From Streptomyces ferrugineus (GTDB lineage: Bacteria; Actinomycetota; Actinomycetes; Streptomycetales; Streptomycetaceae), in contig NZ_CP063373.1 in NCBI RefSeq assembly GCF_015160855.1, positions 7,130,001 to 7,194,000 of the forward strand: DNA of 64,000 bases. Direction: 5' to 3'. Every line of letters starts with the position of its first letter. The stretch's first letter is position 1. This document shows positions 1-7,138 of this stretch, piece after piece. A program made the position numbers and the translations under genes. Below the pieces are notes generated by a model. The model searched no databases. It worked only from the letters and a program-made list of their open reading frames with translations, and was not told the DNA's origin.

Positions 1-822
1 ACCAGCGCGCTGCGCGGGCGGCGCGAGCGGGTGCTGGCCGCCGTCCGCTCGGTCGCCGAGGCCGCGCAGCACGCGCTGCTCCAACCCGTGCCGGCGACCG
101 TCGGCCCGTTCCAGGTGGCCGTCCGCTACAGCGCCGCCGCCGCGGAGGCCCGGATCGGCGGCGATCTGTACGCCCTGGTGTCCACGCCGTACGGCGTCCG
201 GCTGATCGTCGGCGATGTGCGCGGCAAGGGGCTGCCGGCCGTGGGGACGGCGGCGCTGGTGCTCGGTGTGTTCCGGGAGGCCGCCCATGACGAGCCCGAT
301 CTGCTCGACGTCGTCGCGCGGATCGAGCGCAGCCTGGCGCGCAACCTGGGCAGCGACGACTTCGTCACCGCCGTGGTCGCCGGGTATCCGCGGCGGGGGC
401 AGCTCGAGGTGGTCAACTGTGGTCACGCGCCGCCGCTGCTGGTGCGCGACTCCGTCGTCGTACCGGTGGAGCCGGACCGTCCGGCCCCGCCGCTCGGCCT
501 GCGCGCCCTGTCGGGCGAGACGCCCGAGCTGCATGTGCTGCCCTTCGACGACGAGGACCAGCTCCTGCTCTACACCGACGGCGTCACCGAGGCCCGCGAC
601 CACGACCGGGAGTTCTATCCGCTCGCCGAGGGCCTGGCCCGGCACACGTGCGACGACCCGGTGGCCACGGTCACCGCACTCCACGACGAACTGCTGACCC
701 ACGTGGGCGGCCGACTGCACGACGACGCGGCCCTGCTGCTGCTCCGCATGCCGCCGGCCACGCAAGCCCCCGCCACCTGTGACACGCCCGACGGCGGGCG
801 CGTCGAGTCCTGCTCACCGTAG
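1..822 (+). CDS. SpoIIE/PP2C-family protein phosphatase, C-terminal part (cut by window edge)
   Basis: The reading frame is open from base 1, so the gene starts outside the window; a GTG at 31 is only an internal codon. The visible part is a SpoIIE-type PP2C serine phosphatase domain: the metal-binding motifs IGGDLYAL and VGDVRGKG lie early, followed by NCGHAPPLL, LLLYTDGVTEARD and a final DDAALLLLR strand. Proteins of this family dephosphorylate anti-anti-sigma (STAS) proteins in partner-switching systems. Any sensor domain would be upstream and is not visible. The last 25 residues after the domain are low complexity. Family is clear; the partner is unknown. Confidence 0.82.
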   Translation, partial: TSALRGRRERVLAAVRSVAEAAQHALLQPVPATVGPFQVAVRYSAAAAEARIGGDLYALVSTPYGVRLIVGDVRGKGLPAVGTAALVLGVFREAAHDEPDLLDVVARIERSLARNLGSDDFVTAVVAGYPRRGQLEVVNCGHAPPLLVRDSVVVPVEPDRPAPPLGLRALSGETPELHVLPFDDEDQLLLYTDGVTEARDHDREFYPLAEGLARHTCDDPVATVTALHDELLTHVGGRLHDDAALLLLRMPPATQAPATCDTPDGGRVESCSP

Positions 823-824
823 AT

Positions 825-1037
825 CCCCGCCCGCCCAACGCGCAGCACCGCGAGGCCGACAACGCCCCCGCGAACTCCACCCACCCGCAGAGACCCGCCA
901 GCACATCCGTAACACCCGCAAGACGCCCAGCGGCAGGCGCCAGGCGGCACGCCCGGCCCTGCCCCCTTGGGTCCCCGCCGCCCAACGCACAGCACCACCG
1001 AGGCCGACACCGACCCCTGCAAGCTCCACCCACCCGC
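825..1037. repeat. Imperfect 64-65 bp direct repeat between convergent genes
   Basis: Bases 825-888 and 973-1037 are two copies of a C-rich element. Both contain the blocks GCCCAACGC, GAGGCCGAC and CTCCACCCACCCGC in the same order, with scattered substitutions and one or two indels. They lie about 148 bp apart in the gap between the phosphatase stop (822) and the convergent LysR stop (1054). I see no gene here. Confidence 0.6.
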
Positions 1038-1053
1038 CGAGCACCCGGCGCGG

Positions 1054-1992
1054 TCACCCCTCCCTCTGCGTCGCCGCGGGCCCGGAAGGGTGGCGTGGGC
1101 TCAGCATCGCCGCCAGCGACTGGGTGAACCGGGTGGCCGGCCACGGCAGTCGGCGGCCCGCGGCCGTCTGTACCTGGGCCTCGCGCTGCCGGAACACCGG
1201 GTGGTCGACGCGGACATGGGTCACGCCCTCGGCGCCGCCGTCCCCACCCAGGTCGCCGAGGTCCCCGACCAGGGCGAGTCCTCCTCCGGCGCGTACGAAC
1301 TCGTACCCCGGGGCGAGGGAGTCGCAGACCAGGGCGGGGCGTACGGTCAGGCCCTCCAGTTGTACGCCGATGTCGAAGAGTTCACGCTGGCTGGAGCCCG
1401 GTGGGGCCAGCGCCAGCGGATGCGCGCACAGTTCCGCGAGGCCGATCCGGTCGCGGCCGGCCAGCTCGTGGCCGAGCGGGACCACGGCGCACACCGGCAC
1501 CACGACGGCGCACTCCACACGGACGTCGTACTGTGGCCCCATCGCATAGGTGACGGCCACGTCGGCGATGCCCTCCACCACTCGGCGCGTGGCCTCCCGG
1601 CGGGGGACGACGTCGAGGCGGAACGACACATCGGGGTGCTCGCTCCGGAACCCGGCCATCGCCCGGGGTACGAGACGGCGCGCGAACCCCTCCGAGCAGG
1701 CCACGCGGACATCGCGTTCCTCGGCGCCGCGACCCGTGCGCAGCTCCTCGACCAGCGCGGCGGACTCGGTCTCGGTGCGGCGGGCGTGGGCCAGCAGCCG
1801 GGAGCCGGCGTCGGTCAGGGTCATGCCGCGCGGATGGCGGGCGAACAGGGCGATGCCGAGCCCCGACTCCAGCTTGGCGATCTGCCGGCTGACCGCCGAC
1901 GGCGCGACGCCGAGCACCTGCGCGGCCTCGGTCACCGATCCGGAACGGGCGACCTCCAGGAAGTACGTGAGGTTCACCGGAAGCAGCCGCAT
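1054..1992 (-). CDS. LysR-family transcriptional regulator
   Basis: A 312-residue LysR-type regulator. The N-terminus carries the winged HTH (LTYFLEVARSGSVTEAAQVLGVAPSAVSRQIAKLE in pieces), residues about 4-62, followed by a periplasmic-binding-like effector domain from about residue 90. I chose the ATG at 1992 because a GGAGG ribosome site lies 8 nt before it; an in-frame GTG-like start 8 codons upstream is less likely. It is transcribed divergently from the M20 peptidase at 2147, so the usual inference is that it controls that gene and itself from the 154 bp between them. The effector is unknown. Confidence 0.9.
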   Translation of the reverse strand: MRLLPVNLTYFLEVARSGSVTEAAQVLGVAPSAVSRQIAKLESGLGIALFARHPRGMTLTDAGSRLLAHARRTETESAALVEELRTGRGAEERDVRVACSEGFARRLVPRAMAGFRSEHPDVSFRLDVVPRREATRRVVEGIADVAVTYAMGPQYDVRVECAVVVPVCAVVPLGHELAGRDRIGLAELCAHPLALAPPGSSQRELFDIGVQLEGLTVRPALVCDSLAPGYEFVRAGGGLALVGDLGDLGGDGGAEGVTHVRVDHPVFRQREAQVQTAAGRRLPWPATRFTQSLAAMLSPRHPSGPAATQREG

Positions 1993-2146
1993 CGTCCGTC
2001 CTCCATGAACTCGCATGAACTCGCATGAAACCCGCCATCAGCATTGCCGAAAGTAGAACGCCGACCGGCACAGACGGCAATGGTCATGGACCGGGAGTCC
2101 GTCCTAGGCTGCGGGGACGATGCCGTAACCCCTGGAAGGTCTGTCC

Positions 2147-3544
2147 GTGGTTCCCGAGCAACTGGTGTGCAAGGCCGAGGAGTTCGTCGACTCGGGCGGC
2201 TTCTTCACGGAGCTGGCCTCGATGGTCGCGTACCCGACGGAGAGCGCCCGCCCGGAAGGCCGCGTTGCCCTGGACGCATACCTCGACGAGGTCCTGGCGC
2301 CCGCGCTCGCCGGGCTCGGCTGCCGGGTCACCCGGTACGAGAGCCCCGATGCCGCCGGTCCCTTCCTGCTGGGCAGCCGGATCGAGTCGCCGGAGCTGCC
2401 GACGGTGCTGTGCTATGGCCATGCCGACGTGGTGGAGGGGCAGGCCGGCCGGTGGCGCGAGGGGCGTGATCCGTGGACGCTGACCGCCGAGGGCGATCGC
2501 TGGTACGGGCGCGGTGCCGCCGACAACAAGGGGCAGCACCTGGTCAATCTCGCGGCGCTGCGGCTGCTGCTGGCCGAGCGGGGCGCGCTGGGCTTCAACC
2601 TGAAGTTCCTGTTCGAGTCGGGCGAGGAGATCGGCTCCCCCGGCCTCGCCGAGTTCGCCGCCGCGCATCGCGACGAGTTGCGGGCCGACGTGCTTCTCGC
2701 CTCGGACGGACCGCGCGTGGACGCGGCGACGCCGACCCTGTTCCTCGGCGCGCGCGGCGGCGTCCAGCTCCTCCTCGACGCGGATCTGCGGCCGGACTCC
2801 TACCACTCCGGCAACTGGGGCGGCGTGCTGCGCAACCCGGCCACCACCCTCGCGGGCGCGATAGCGACCCTGGTCGACGGCCACGGCCGTATCCGCGTAC
2901 CGGCGCTGCTGCCGCCCGCCGTCGCGGACGCGGTCCGCGAGGCGCTCACCGGCATCGCGGTCGCGGGCGGCGCCGGCGATCCGGTGCCGGACGAGGGCTG
3001 GGGCGAGCCCGGTCTGTCGGCCGCCGAGCGGCTGTACGCGTGGAACACCCTGGAGGTGCTCGGCCTCGGCGCGGGCGACGTCGACCACCCCGTCAACGCG
3101 ATCCCCGGCCGGGCCCGCGCGGTCCTTCAACTGCGGTACGTCGCCGGCACCGACGTCGGCGGGGCGGCGCGGGCCGTCGCCGAGCACCTCGCCGAGCACG
3201 GGTATCCGATGGTCGACGTCCGCCTCCTCGGCAGCTTCGCGGCGAGCCGTACGCCGCTCGACGACCCGTGGGCGCGCTGGGCCCGCACGGCGCTGGAGCG
3301 GGTCGCCGGGCGCCCGGTGGCGGTCCTGCCCAACATCGGCGGCTCCCTGCCGAACGCCGTCTTCACCGACGTCCTCGGGCTGCCGACCCTGTGGCTGCCG
3401 CACTCCTACCCCGGCTGCCTCCAGCACGCCCCCGACGAGCACCTGCTCGCCTCCGTCGCCCGCGAGGGCATGGCCCTGGCGACGGGCCTGTTCCACGCGC
3501 TGGGCCACCCTCCGGCCGGCCTCCCCCTGCCGGCCCGCGCCTGA
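2147..3544 (+). CDS. M20-family metallopeptidase (dipeptidase / amidohydrolase type)
   Basis: A 465-residue zinc peptidase of the M20 family, cytoplasmic since no signal peptide is present. The metal ligands sit in recognisable motifs: YGHADVV (about residue 90), GRGAADNKGQ (about 120) and the catalytic SGEEIGS (about 156). The dimerisation or lid domain follows, and a C-terminal LPHSYPGC segment carries the last ligand. Members hydrolyse dipeptides or N-acyl amino acids; the substrate cannot be read from sequence. Start GTG at 2147 has GGAAGG upstream. It is divergent from the LysR gene, its likely regulator. Confidence 0.9.
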   Translation: MVPEQLVCKAEEFVDSGGFFTELASMVAYPTESARPEGRVALDAYLDEVLAPALAGLGCRVTRYESPDAAGPFLLGSRIESPELPTVLCYGHADVVEGQAGRWREGRDPWTLTAEGDRWYGRGAADNKGQHLVNLAALRLLLAERGALGFNLKFLFESGEEIGSPGLAEFAAAHRDELRADVLLASDGPRVDAATPTLFLGARGGVQLLLDADLRPDSYHSGNWGGVLRNPATTLAGAIATLVDGHGRIRVPALLPPAVADAVREALTGIAVAGGAGDPVPDEGWGEPGLSAAERLYAWNTLEVLGLGAGDVDHPVNAIPGRARAVLQLRYVAGTDVGGAARAVAEHLAEHGYPMVDVRLLGSFAASRTPLDDPWARWARTALERVAGRPVAVLPNIGGSLPNAVFTDVLGLPTLWLPHSYPGCLQHAPDEHLLASVAREGMALATGLFHALGHPPAGLPLPARA

Positions 3545-3574
3545 GCTGTCGGCCCACCGCCAGGCACACGAACG

Positions 3575-3613
3575 GGGCGGCGCACTCCGACGGTCTGTCG
3601 GTGTGCGCCGCCC
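3575..3613. terminator. Strong bidirectional hairpin terminator
   Basis: Arms GGGCGGCGCAC (3575-3585) and GTGCGCCGCCC (3603-3613) pair perfectly. Inside them a second stem, CCGAC with GTCGG, closes a 5-nt loop. The hairpin sits between the convergent ends of the M20 peptidase (3544) and the ABC permease (3659), so it can stop both. Confidence 0.8.
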
Positions 3614-3658
3614 TCGGGTGGGACGGGTTGCGGGTGCCGGCCCGCGTGGCCATGGCGG

Positions 3659-4450
3659 TTACTTCGGGTCGTCGTTGAACTTCGAGGTCGACCAGAAGTA
3701 GCCGAGCACCGCCAGGCCCAGGCACCAGGCGACCGCGAGCCATCCGTCGTTGCCGATCCCGGTGCCGAGCAGCAGACCGCGCAGGGTCTCGATGGCGGGT
3801 GTGAAGGGCTGGTACTCGGCGATCGGCCGGAACCAGCCCGGCATCGTCTCCAGCGGGACGAAGGCGCTGGACAGCAGCGGCAGCAGGATCAGCGGCATGG
3901 CCTGGTTGCTGGCGGCCTCGGCGTTCGGGCTGACCAGGCCCATGCCCACCGCGATCCAGGTGAGCGCCGTGGCGAAGAGCACGACCAGTCCGAACGCCGC
4001 CAGCCACTCCAGGACGGTCGCGTCGGTGGAGCGGAAGCCGATGGCCACGGCGACGGCGCCGACGAGGACCACGCTCAGCACCGACTGCAGCACGCTGCCG
4101 ACGACGTGCCCGACGAGCACCGAAGGGCGGTGGATCGCCATCGTGCGGAAGCGGGCGATGATGCCCTCGGTCATGTCGTTGCAGACCGAGACCGCGGTGC
4201 CGATCGTGGTGCTGCCGATGGTCATCAGCAGCAGGCCCGGGACGATGTAGGCGATGTACGCGGAGCGGTCCGGGGCGCCGCCGCCGATGCCCGCGCTCAT
4301 GGTGTCGCCGAAGATGTAGACGAAGAGCAGCAACAGCATGATCGGCGTGAGCAGCAGGTTCAGCGTGAGGGACGGATAGCGCCGGGCGTGCAGGAGGTTG
4401 CGGCGCAGCATCGTGGAGGAGTCGCGCAGGGCGAGGGCGAGGTTGCTCAT
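3659..4450 (-). CDS. ABC-2 type transporter permease (DrrB-like)
   Basis: A 263-residue integral membrane protein with six predicted hydrophobic segments (for example around LTLNLLLTPIMLLLLFVYIF and ALTWIAVGMGLV). It matches the ABC-2 permeases that pair with daunorubicin-resistance DrrA ATPases and export lipophilic compounds. Its ATG overlaps the stop of the ATPase gene by 4 nt (ATGA), so translation is coupled and the two form one exporter. The substrate is not evident; no biosynthetic cluster surrounds it. It is part of a leftward operon starting with the DUF4097 gene. Confidence 0.9.
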   Translation of the reverse strand: MSNLALALRDSSTMLRRNLLHARRYPSLTLNLLLTPIMLLLLFVYIFGDTMSAGIGGGAPDRSAYIAYIVPGLLLMTIGSTTIGTAVSVCNDMTEGIIARFRTMAIHRPSVLVGHVVGSVLQSVLSVVLVGAVAVAIGFRSTDATVLEWLAAFGLVVLFATALTWIAVGMGLVSPNAEAASNQAMPLILLPLLSSAFVPLETMPGWFRPIAEYQPFTPAIETLRGLLLGTGIGNDGWLAVAWCLGLAVLGYFWSTSKFNDDPK

Positions 4451-5409
4451 CGGGCGGTCTCCTTGGGCTGGTGGGGGACGACGGCGCCGCCGGTCAGGGC
4501 GAAGAAGACGTCGTCGAGGTCGGGGGTGTGCACGGTCAGCTCGTCGGCCTCGACGCCGGCCGAGTCCAGCCGGTCGAGGATGGAGCGCAGCGCGCGCTGG
4601 CTGCCGTCGCTGGGGAGTTGCAGGGCGAGGGATTCGTCGTCCCGGGCGCCGTCGCCCAGTGCGGCGGCGGCGCTCCGGTAGGCGGCCGGGTCGGTGAAGC
4701 GGAGCCGGACGTGTCCGCCGGGGACGATCCGCTTCAGCTCCTCGGCGGTGCCCTGCGCGGCGATCTGGCCGTCGTTGAGCACGGCGATGCGGTCGGCGAG
4801 TTCGTCGGCCTCCTCCAGGTACTGGGTGGTGAGGAAGACGGTGACGCCGCCCGTGACCAGCTCACGGATGATCTGCCACATGGTGTGCCGGGAGCGTGGG
4901 TCGAGCCCGGTGGTCGGTTCGTCGAGGAAGATGATCCGCGGGTCGCCGACCAGGGTCATGGCGATGTCGAGGCGGCGCTTCATGCCGCCGGAGTAGGTGG
5001 AGGCGGGCTTCTTCGCTGCCTCGGTGAGGTCGAAGCGCTCCAGCAGTCCGGCGGTGACCCGCCGTCCCTCGCGCTGGGAGAGGTGGTGCAGGTCCGCCAT
5101 GAGGAGCATGTTCTCCTCGCCGGTGATCAGCCCGTCGACTGCGGAGAACTGTCCGGTGACGCCGATCGAGGCGCGCACCGCCTGGGGGTCGGCGGCCAGG
5201 TCGTGGCCGCCGATGTGGATGGCGCCGGTACCCGGGTCGGCGGAGACGAGCGTGGAGAGGATCTTGACGGCGGTGGTCTTTCCGGCGCCGTTCGGGCCGA
5301 GCAGGGCGAAGATCGTGCCTTCCGGGACGGCCAGGTCGACACCGTCGAGGACGGTCTTGTCGCCGTAGGACTTGCGCAGCCCGTTCGCCGCGATGGCCAG
5401 GTTGGTCAT
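4447..5409 (-). CDS. ABC transporter ATP-binding protein (DrrA-like, daunorubicin-resistance family)
   Basis: A 320-residue ATPase with Walker A GPNGAGKTT (about residue 39), signature YSGGMKRRL, Walker B IIFLDEPTTGLD and an H-loop region with TTQYLEEADELADR. The C-terminal 100 residues are the extra domain typical of the DrrA family (DUF4162-like, with DLDDVFFALTG). It powers the permease encoded just downstream, overlapping by 4 nt. It follows the DUF4097 gene by 19 nt, so all three are probably one transcript from the regulated promoter near 6140-6168. Confidence 0.93.
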   Translation of the reverse strand: MTNLAIAANGLRKSYGDKTVLDGVDLAVPEGTIFALLGPNGAGKTTAVKILSTLVSADPGTGAIHIGGHDLAADPQAVRASIGVTGQFSAVDGLITGEENMLLMADLHHLSQREGRRVTAGLLERFDLTEAAKKPASTYSGGMKRRLDIAMTLVGDPRIIFLDEPTTGLDPRSRHTMWQIIRELVTGGVTVFLTTQYLEEADELADRIAVLNDGQIAAQGTAEELKRIVPGGHVRLRFTDPAAYRSAAAALGDGARDDESLALQLPSDGSQRALRSILDRLDSAGVEADELTVHTPDLDDVFFALTGGAVVPHQPKETAR

Positions 5410-5428
5410 GGAGGGTGCTCCTTGTCGC

Positions 5429-6100
5429 TCAGAGGCTGCGGGCGGTGATGTCGCCGTAGGACGTGGTCGCGTGGATGGTCAGGCCGGCGGCGGCGCCGTC
5501 GGCGTTCTTGAGCGCGTTGTGGATCCGGCCGTAGCCGGTGCCGGCGTCGAGGGAGGCGGAGACTCCGCGGGCGGCGCCGACCGAGATCTCTCCCTTCTCG
5601 GTGCGCAGCGTGACGGTGCCGTGCACCGCCTCGGCGATCCGGATGTCGCCGCGCTGGGTGCTGATCTCCGCGGGGCCGCCCAGCCGGCCGACCGAGACGT
5701 CGCCGTCGAGGACGGTGAGGCGGGCGCCGGCGGTCTCGTCGAGCTTGACCGGGCCCTGAGCGACCTCGAAGGTGACGTCGCCGAGCCGCCCGACGCCGCG
5801 GAGTTCACCGCCGGCCGCCTTGCCCTCGATACGGGACCCGGCGGGCAGCTGGACCGTGACCTCGACGGATCCGGAGGGGCCGAAGTACTGGTTCTTCGCC
5901 GCCGGGGCCGTGATCCGCAGGACGCCGTCGGCGTAGCCGACCTCGGTCTGCTCCGCCGCCTTCACGTCGCGGCTCTTGGAGGCGTCCGCGGGCAGGACCT
6001 CGACGGTGGTGTCCGTGCGGTCGGCGGCGATGAACCGGATGAGACCGCCGGGGAGGTCGAGAACGGCGGAGATCGGGGCGGAGGTGTCGAACTGCTGCAT
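5429..6100 (-). CDS. DUF4097-family beta-repeat protein
   Basis: A 223-residue protein built of repeated short beta strands (GDVSVGRLGGPAEISTQRGDI-type segments with regularly spaced glycine-aspartate turns), the DUF4097 or adhesin-like right-handed beta-helix fold. No signal peptide or membrane segment, so it is predicted to be cytoplasmic. It is the first gene of the operon with the DrrAB-like exporter, preceded by an AGGAG ribosome site. Members often sit beside small exporters and HTH regulators; a biochemical role is not established. Confidence 0.85.
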   Translation of the reverse strand: MQQFDTSAPISAVLDLPGGLIRFIAADRTDTTVEVLPADASKSRDVKAAEQTEVGYADGVLRITAPAAKNQYFGPSGSVEVTVQLPAGSRIEGKAAGGELRGVGRLGDVTFEVAQGPVKLDETAGARLTVLDGDVSVGRLGGPAEISTQRGDIRIAEAVHGTVTLRTEKGEISVGAARGVSASLDAGTGYGRIHNALKNADGAAAGLTIHATTSYGDITARSL

Positions 6101-6139
6101 GGTGTGCTCCTGTGTTCGTCGTCGTTTCTGACATTGGAA

Positions 6140-6168
6140 AAGCTACGTTGCGTTCATGGATCCAGCAA
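6140..6168 (-). promoter_or_regulatory. Promoter of the DUF4097/ABC exporter operon
   Basis: On the minus strand a -35 TTGCTG (6163-6168) and a -10 TAGCTT (6140-6145) are separated by 17 nt. The -35 overlaps one arm of an inverted repeat (6165-6180), and a CGTTGC half-site (6146-6151) abuts the -10, so repressor binding would block polymerase. Confidence 0.6.
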
Positions 6169-6267
6169 CATGCTTGTTGCACCCCATCGCTATCTCTGCA
6201 GGTAGATGCTGATATTTCGTTGCAACGAGCCTGGGCTTTAACGCAACGAACCCAGTAAGTCCGTTGC
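6146..6267. promoter_or_regulatory. Cluster of seven CGTTGC/TGTTGC operator half-sites
   Basis: Within about 120 bp the hexamer CGTTGC or a one-base variant occurs seven times in both directions. Sites are 6146-6151; the inverted repeat GCAACA-TGCT-TGTTGC (6165-6180); the perfect palindrome CGTTGCAACG (6218-6227, two overlapping half-sites); GCAACG (6243-6248); and CGTTGC (6262-6267). The cluster touches both divergent promoters. The likely ligand is the adjacent MarR-like regulator; this is an inference from position. Confidence 0.65.
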
Positions 6268-6293
6268 AATGGATAGCAAGTGAAGGCTATGCT
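6264..6293 (+). promoter_or_regulatory. Promoter of the HTH/MarR-like regulator gene
   Basis: A -35 TTGCAA (6264-6269) and -10 TATGCT (6288-6293) with an 18-nt spacer. The -35 overlaps a CGTTGC half-site, which suggests autoregulation. Transcription would begin near 6300, before the chosen ATG at 6325. Confidence 0.6.
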
Positions 6294-6324
6294 GGAGGCA
6301 CCACGGAGCACGAAGGAGACCGCG

Positions 6325-7077
6325 ATGCCGGGAGGCAGGCTCACCCAGCAGGAACGCCAGCAGATCGCGCTGGGACTGGCCGACGGCCTCGCCTACGCGG
6401 AGATCGCCAGGCGCCTGGAGCGCCCGACCTCGACCATCACGCGCGAGGTCATGCGCAACGGCGGCCCCACCGCCTACCGCGCCGACCTGGCCCACCGCGC
6501 CACCGAACGCCGCGCGCACCGCCGCAAGCAGGCCGCGCCCCGGGGGCCGCAGGCGCCGCCGCAGGCCTACGGACGCGACGCGGAGGCGGTGCGCGAGTAC
6601 GAGGAGACGTTGACCACCGTCTTCATGCAGTCGGGCATGACCAAGATGACGGCCCGGGTGATGGCCGGCCTCACCATCAGCGACACCGGCAGCCTCACCG
6701 CGTCCGAACTCGTCCAGCGTCTCCAGGTCAGCCCGGCATCCATCTCCAAGGCGATCGCATTCCTCGAGAGCCAGGAGTTCGTCCGCCGGGAGCGCGACGA
6801 ACGCCGCCGCGAGCGCTACGTCGTCGACGACGACGTCATGTACCAGTCGATGATGGCCAGCGCCCGCGCCGTCGCCCAGGTCGCCGAGACCGCACGGCAG
6901 GGCGTCGGCGTCCTCGGTTCCGGCACCCCGGCCGCCACCCGTCTCGAGAGCATGGCCCGCTTCCTGGACTTCGTCGGCGAGAGCACCGCCCGCGCCGCGG
7001 AGCAGGCGCGGGCGGTGCTCTACACGAAACCCGAAACCCCCGCGGGCGGTGCCGCCGAGCCGGGCCCGGCCCGCTGA
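6325..7077 (+). CDS. Regulator with IS30-like HTH fused to a MarR/GbsR-like winged helix
   Basis: A 250-residue protein with two DNA-binding modules. Residues about 5-50 (LTQQERQQIALGLADGLAYA, then IARRLERPTSTITREVMRNGG) match the HTH of IS30-type transposases (HTH_38). Residues about 85-190 contain a MarR/GbsR-like winged helix (LTASELVQRLQVSPASISKA followed by a charged wing). No transposase catalytic domain is present. Start ATG at 6325 has GGAGA 7 nt upstream; an ATG 45 nt earlier lacks one. It is divergent from the DUF4097/ABC operon and lies beside the half-site cluster, so it probably represses that exporter and itself until a ligand binds. Confidence 0.87.
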   Translation: MPGGRLTQQERQQIALGLADGLAYAEIARRLERPTSTITREVMRNGGPTAYRADLAHRATERRAHRRKQAAPRGPQAPPQAYGRDAEAVREYEETLTTVFMQSGMTKMTARVMAGLTISDTGSLTASELVQRLQVSPASISKAIAFLESQEFVRRERDERRRERYVVDDDVMYQSMMASARAVAQVAETARQGVGVLGSGTPAATRLESMARFLDFVGESTARAAEQARAVLYTKPETPAGGAAEPGPAR

Positions 7078-7138
7078 CGCCGTCGCGGCCCTCGCCGCGC
7101 GGGTCTCCCCGCGGAGCACCCCGTGCTAGAAAAGAGGC

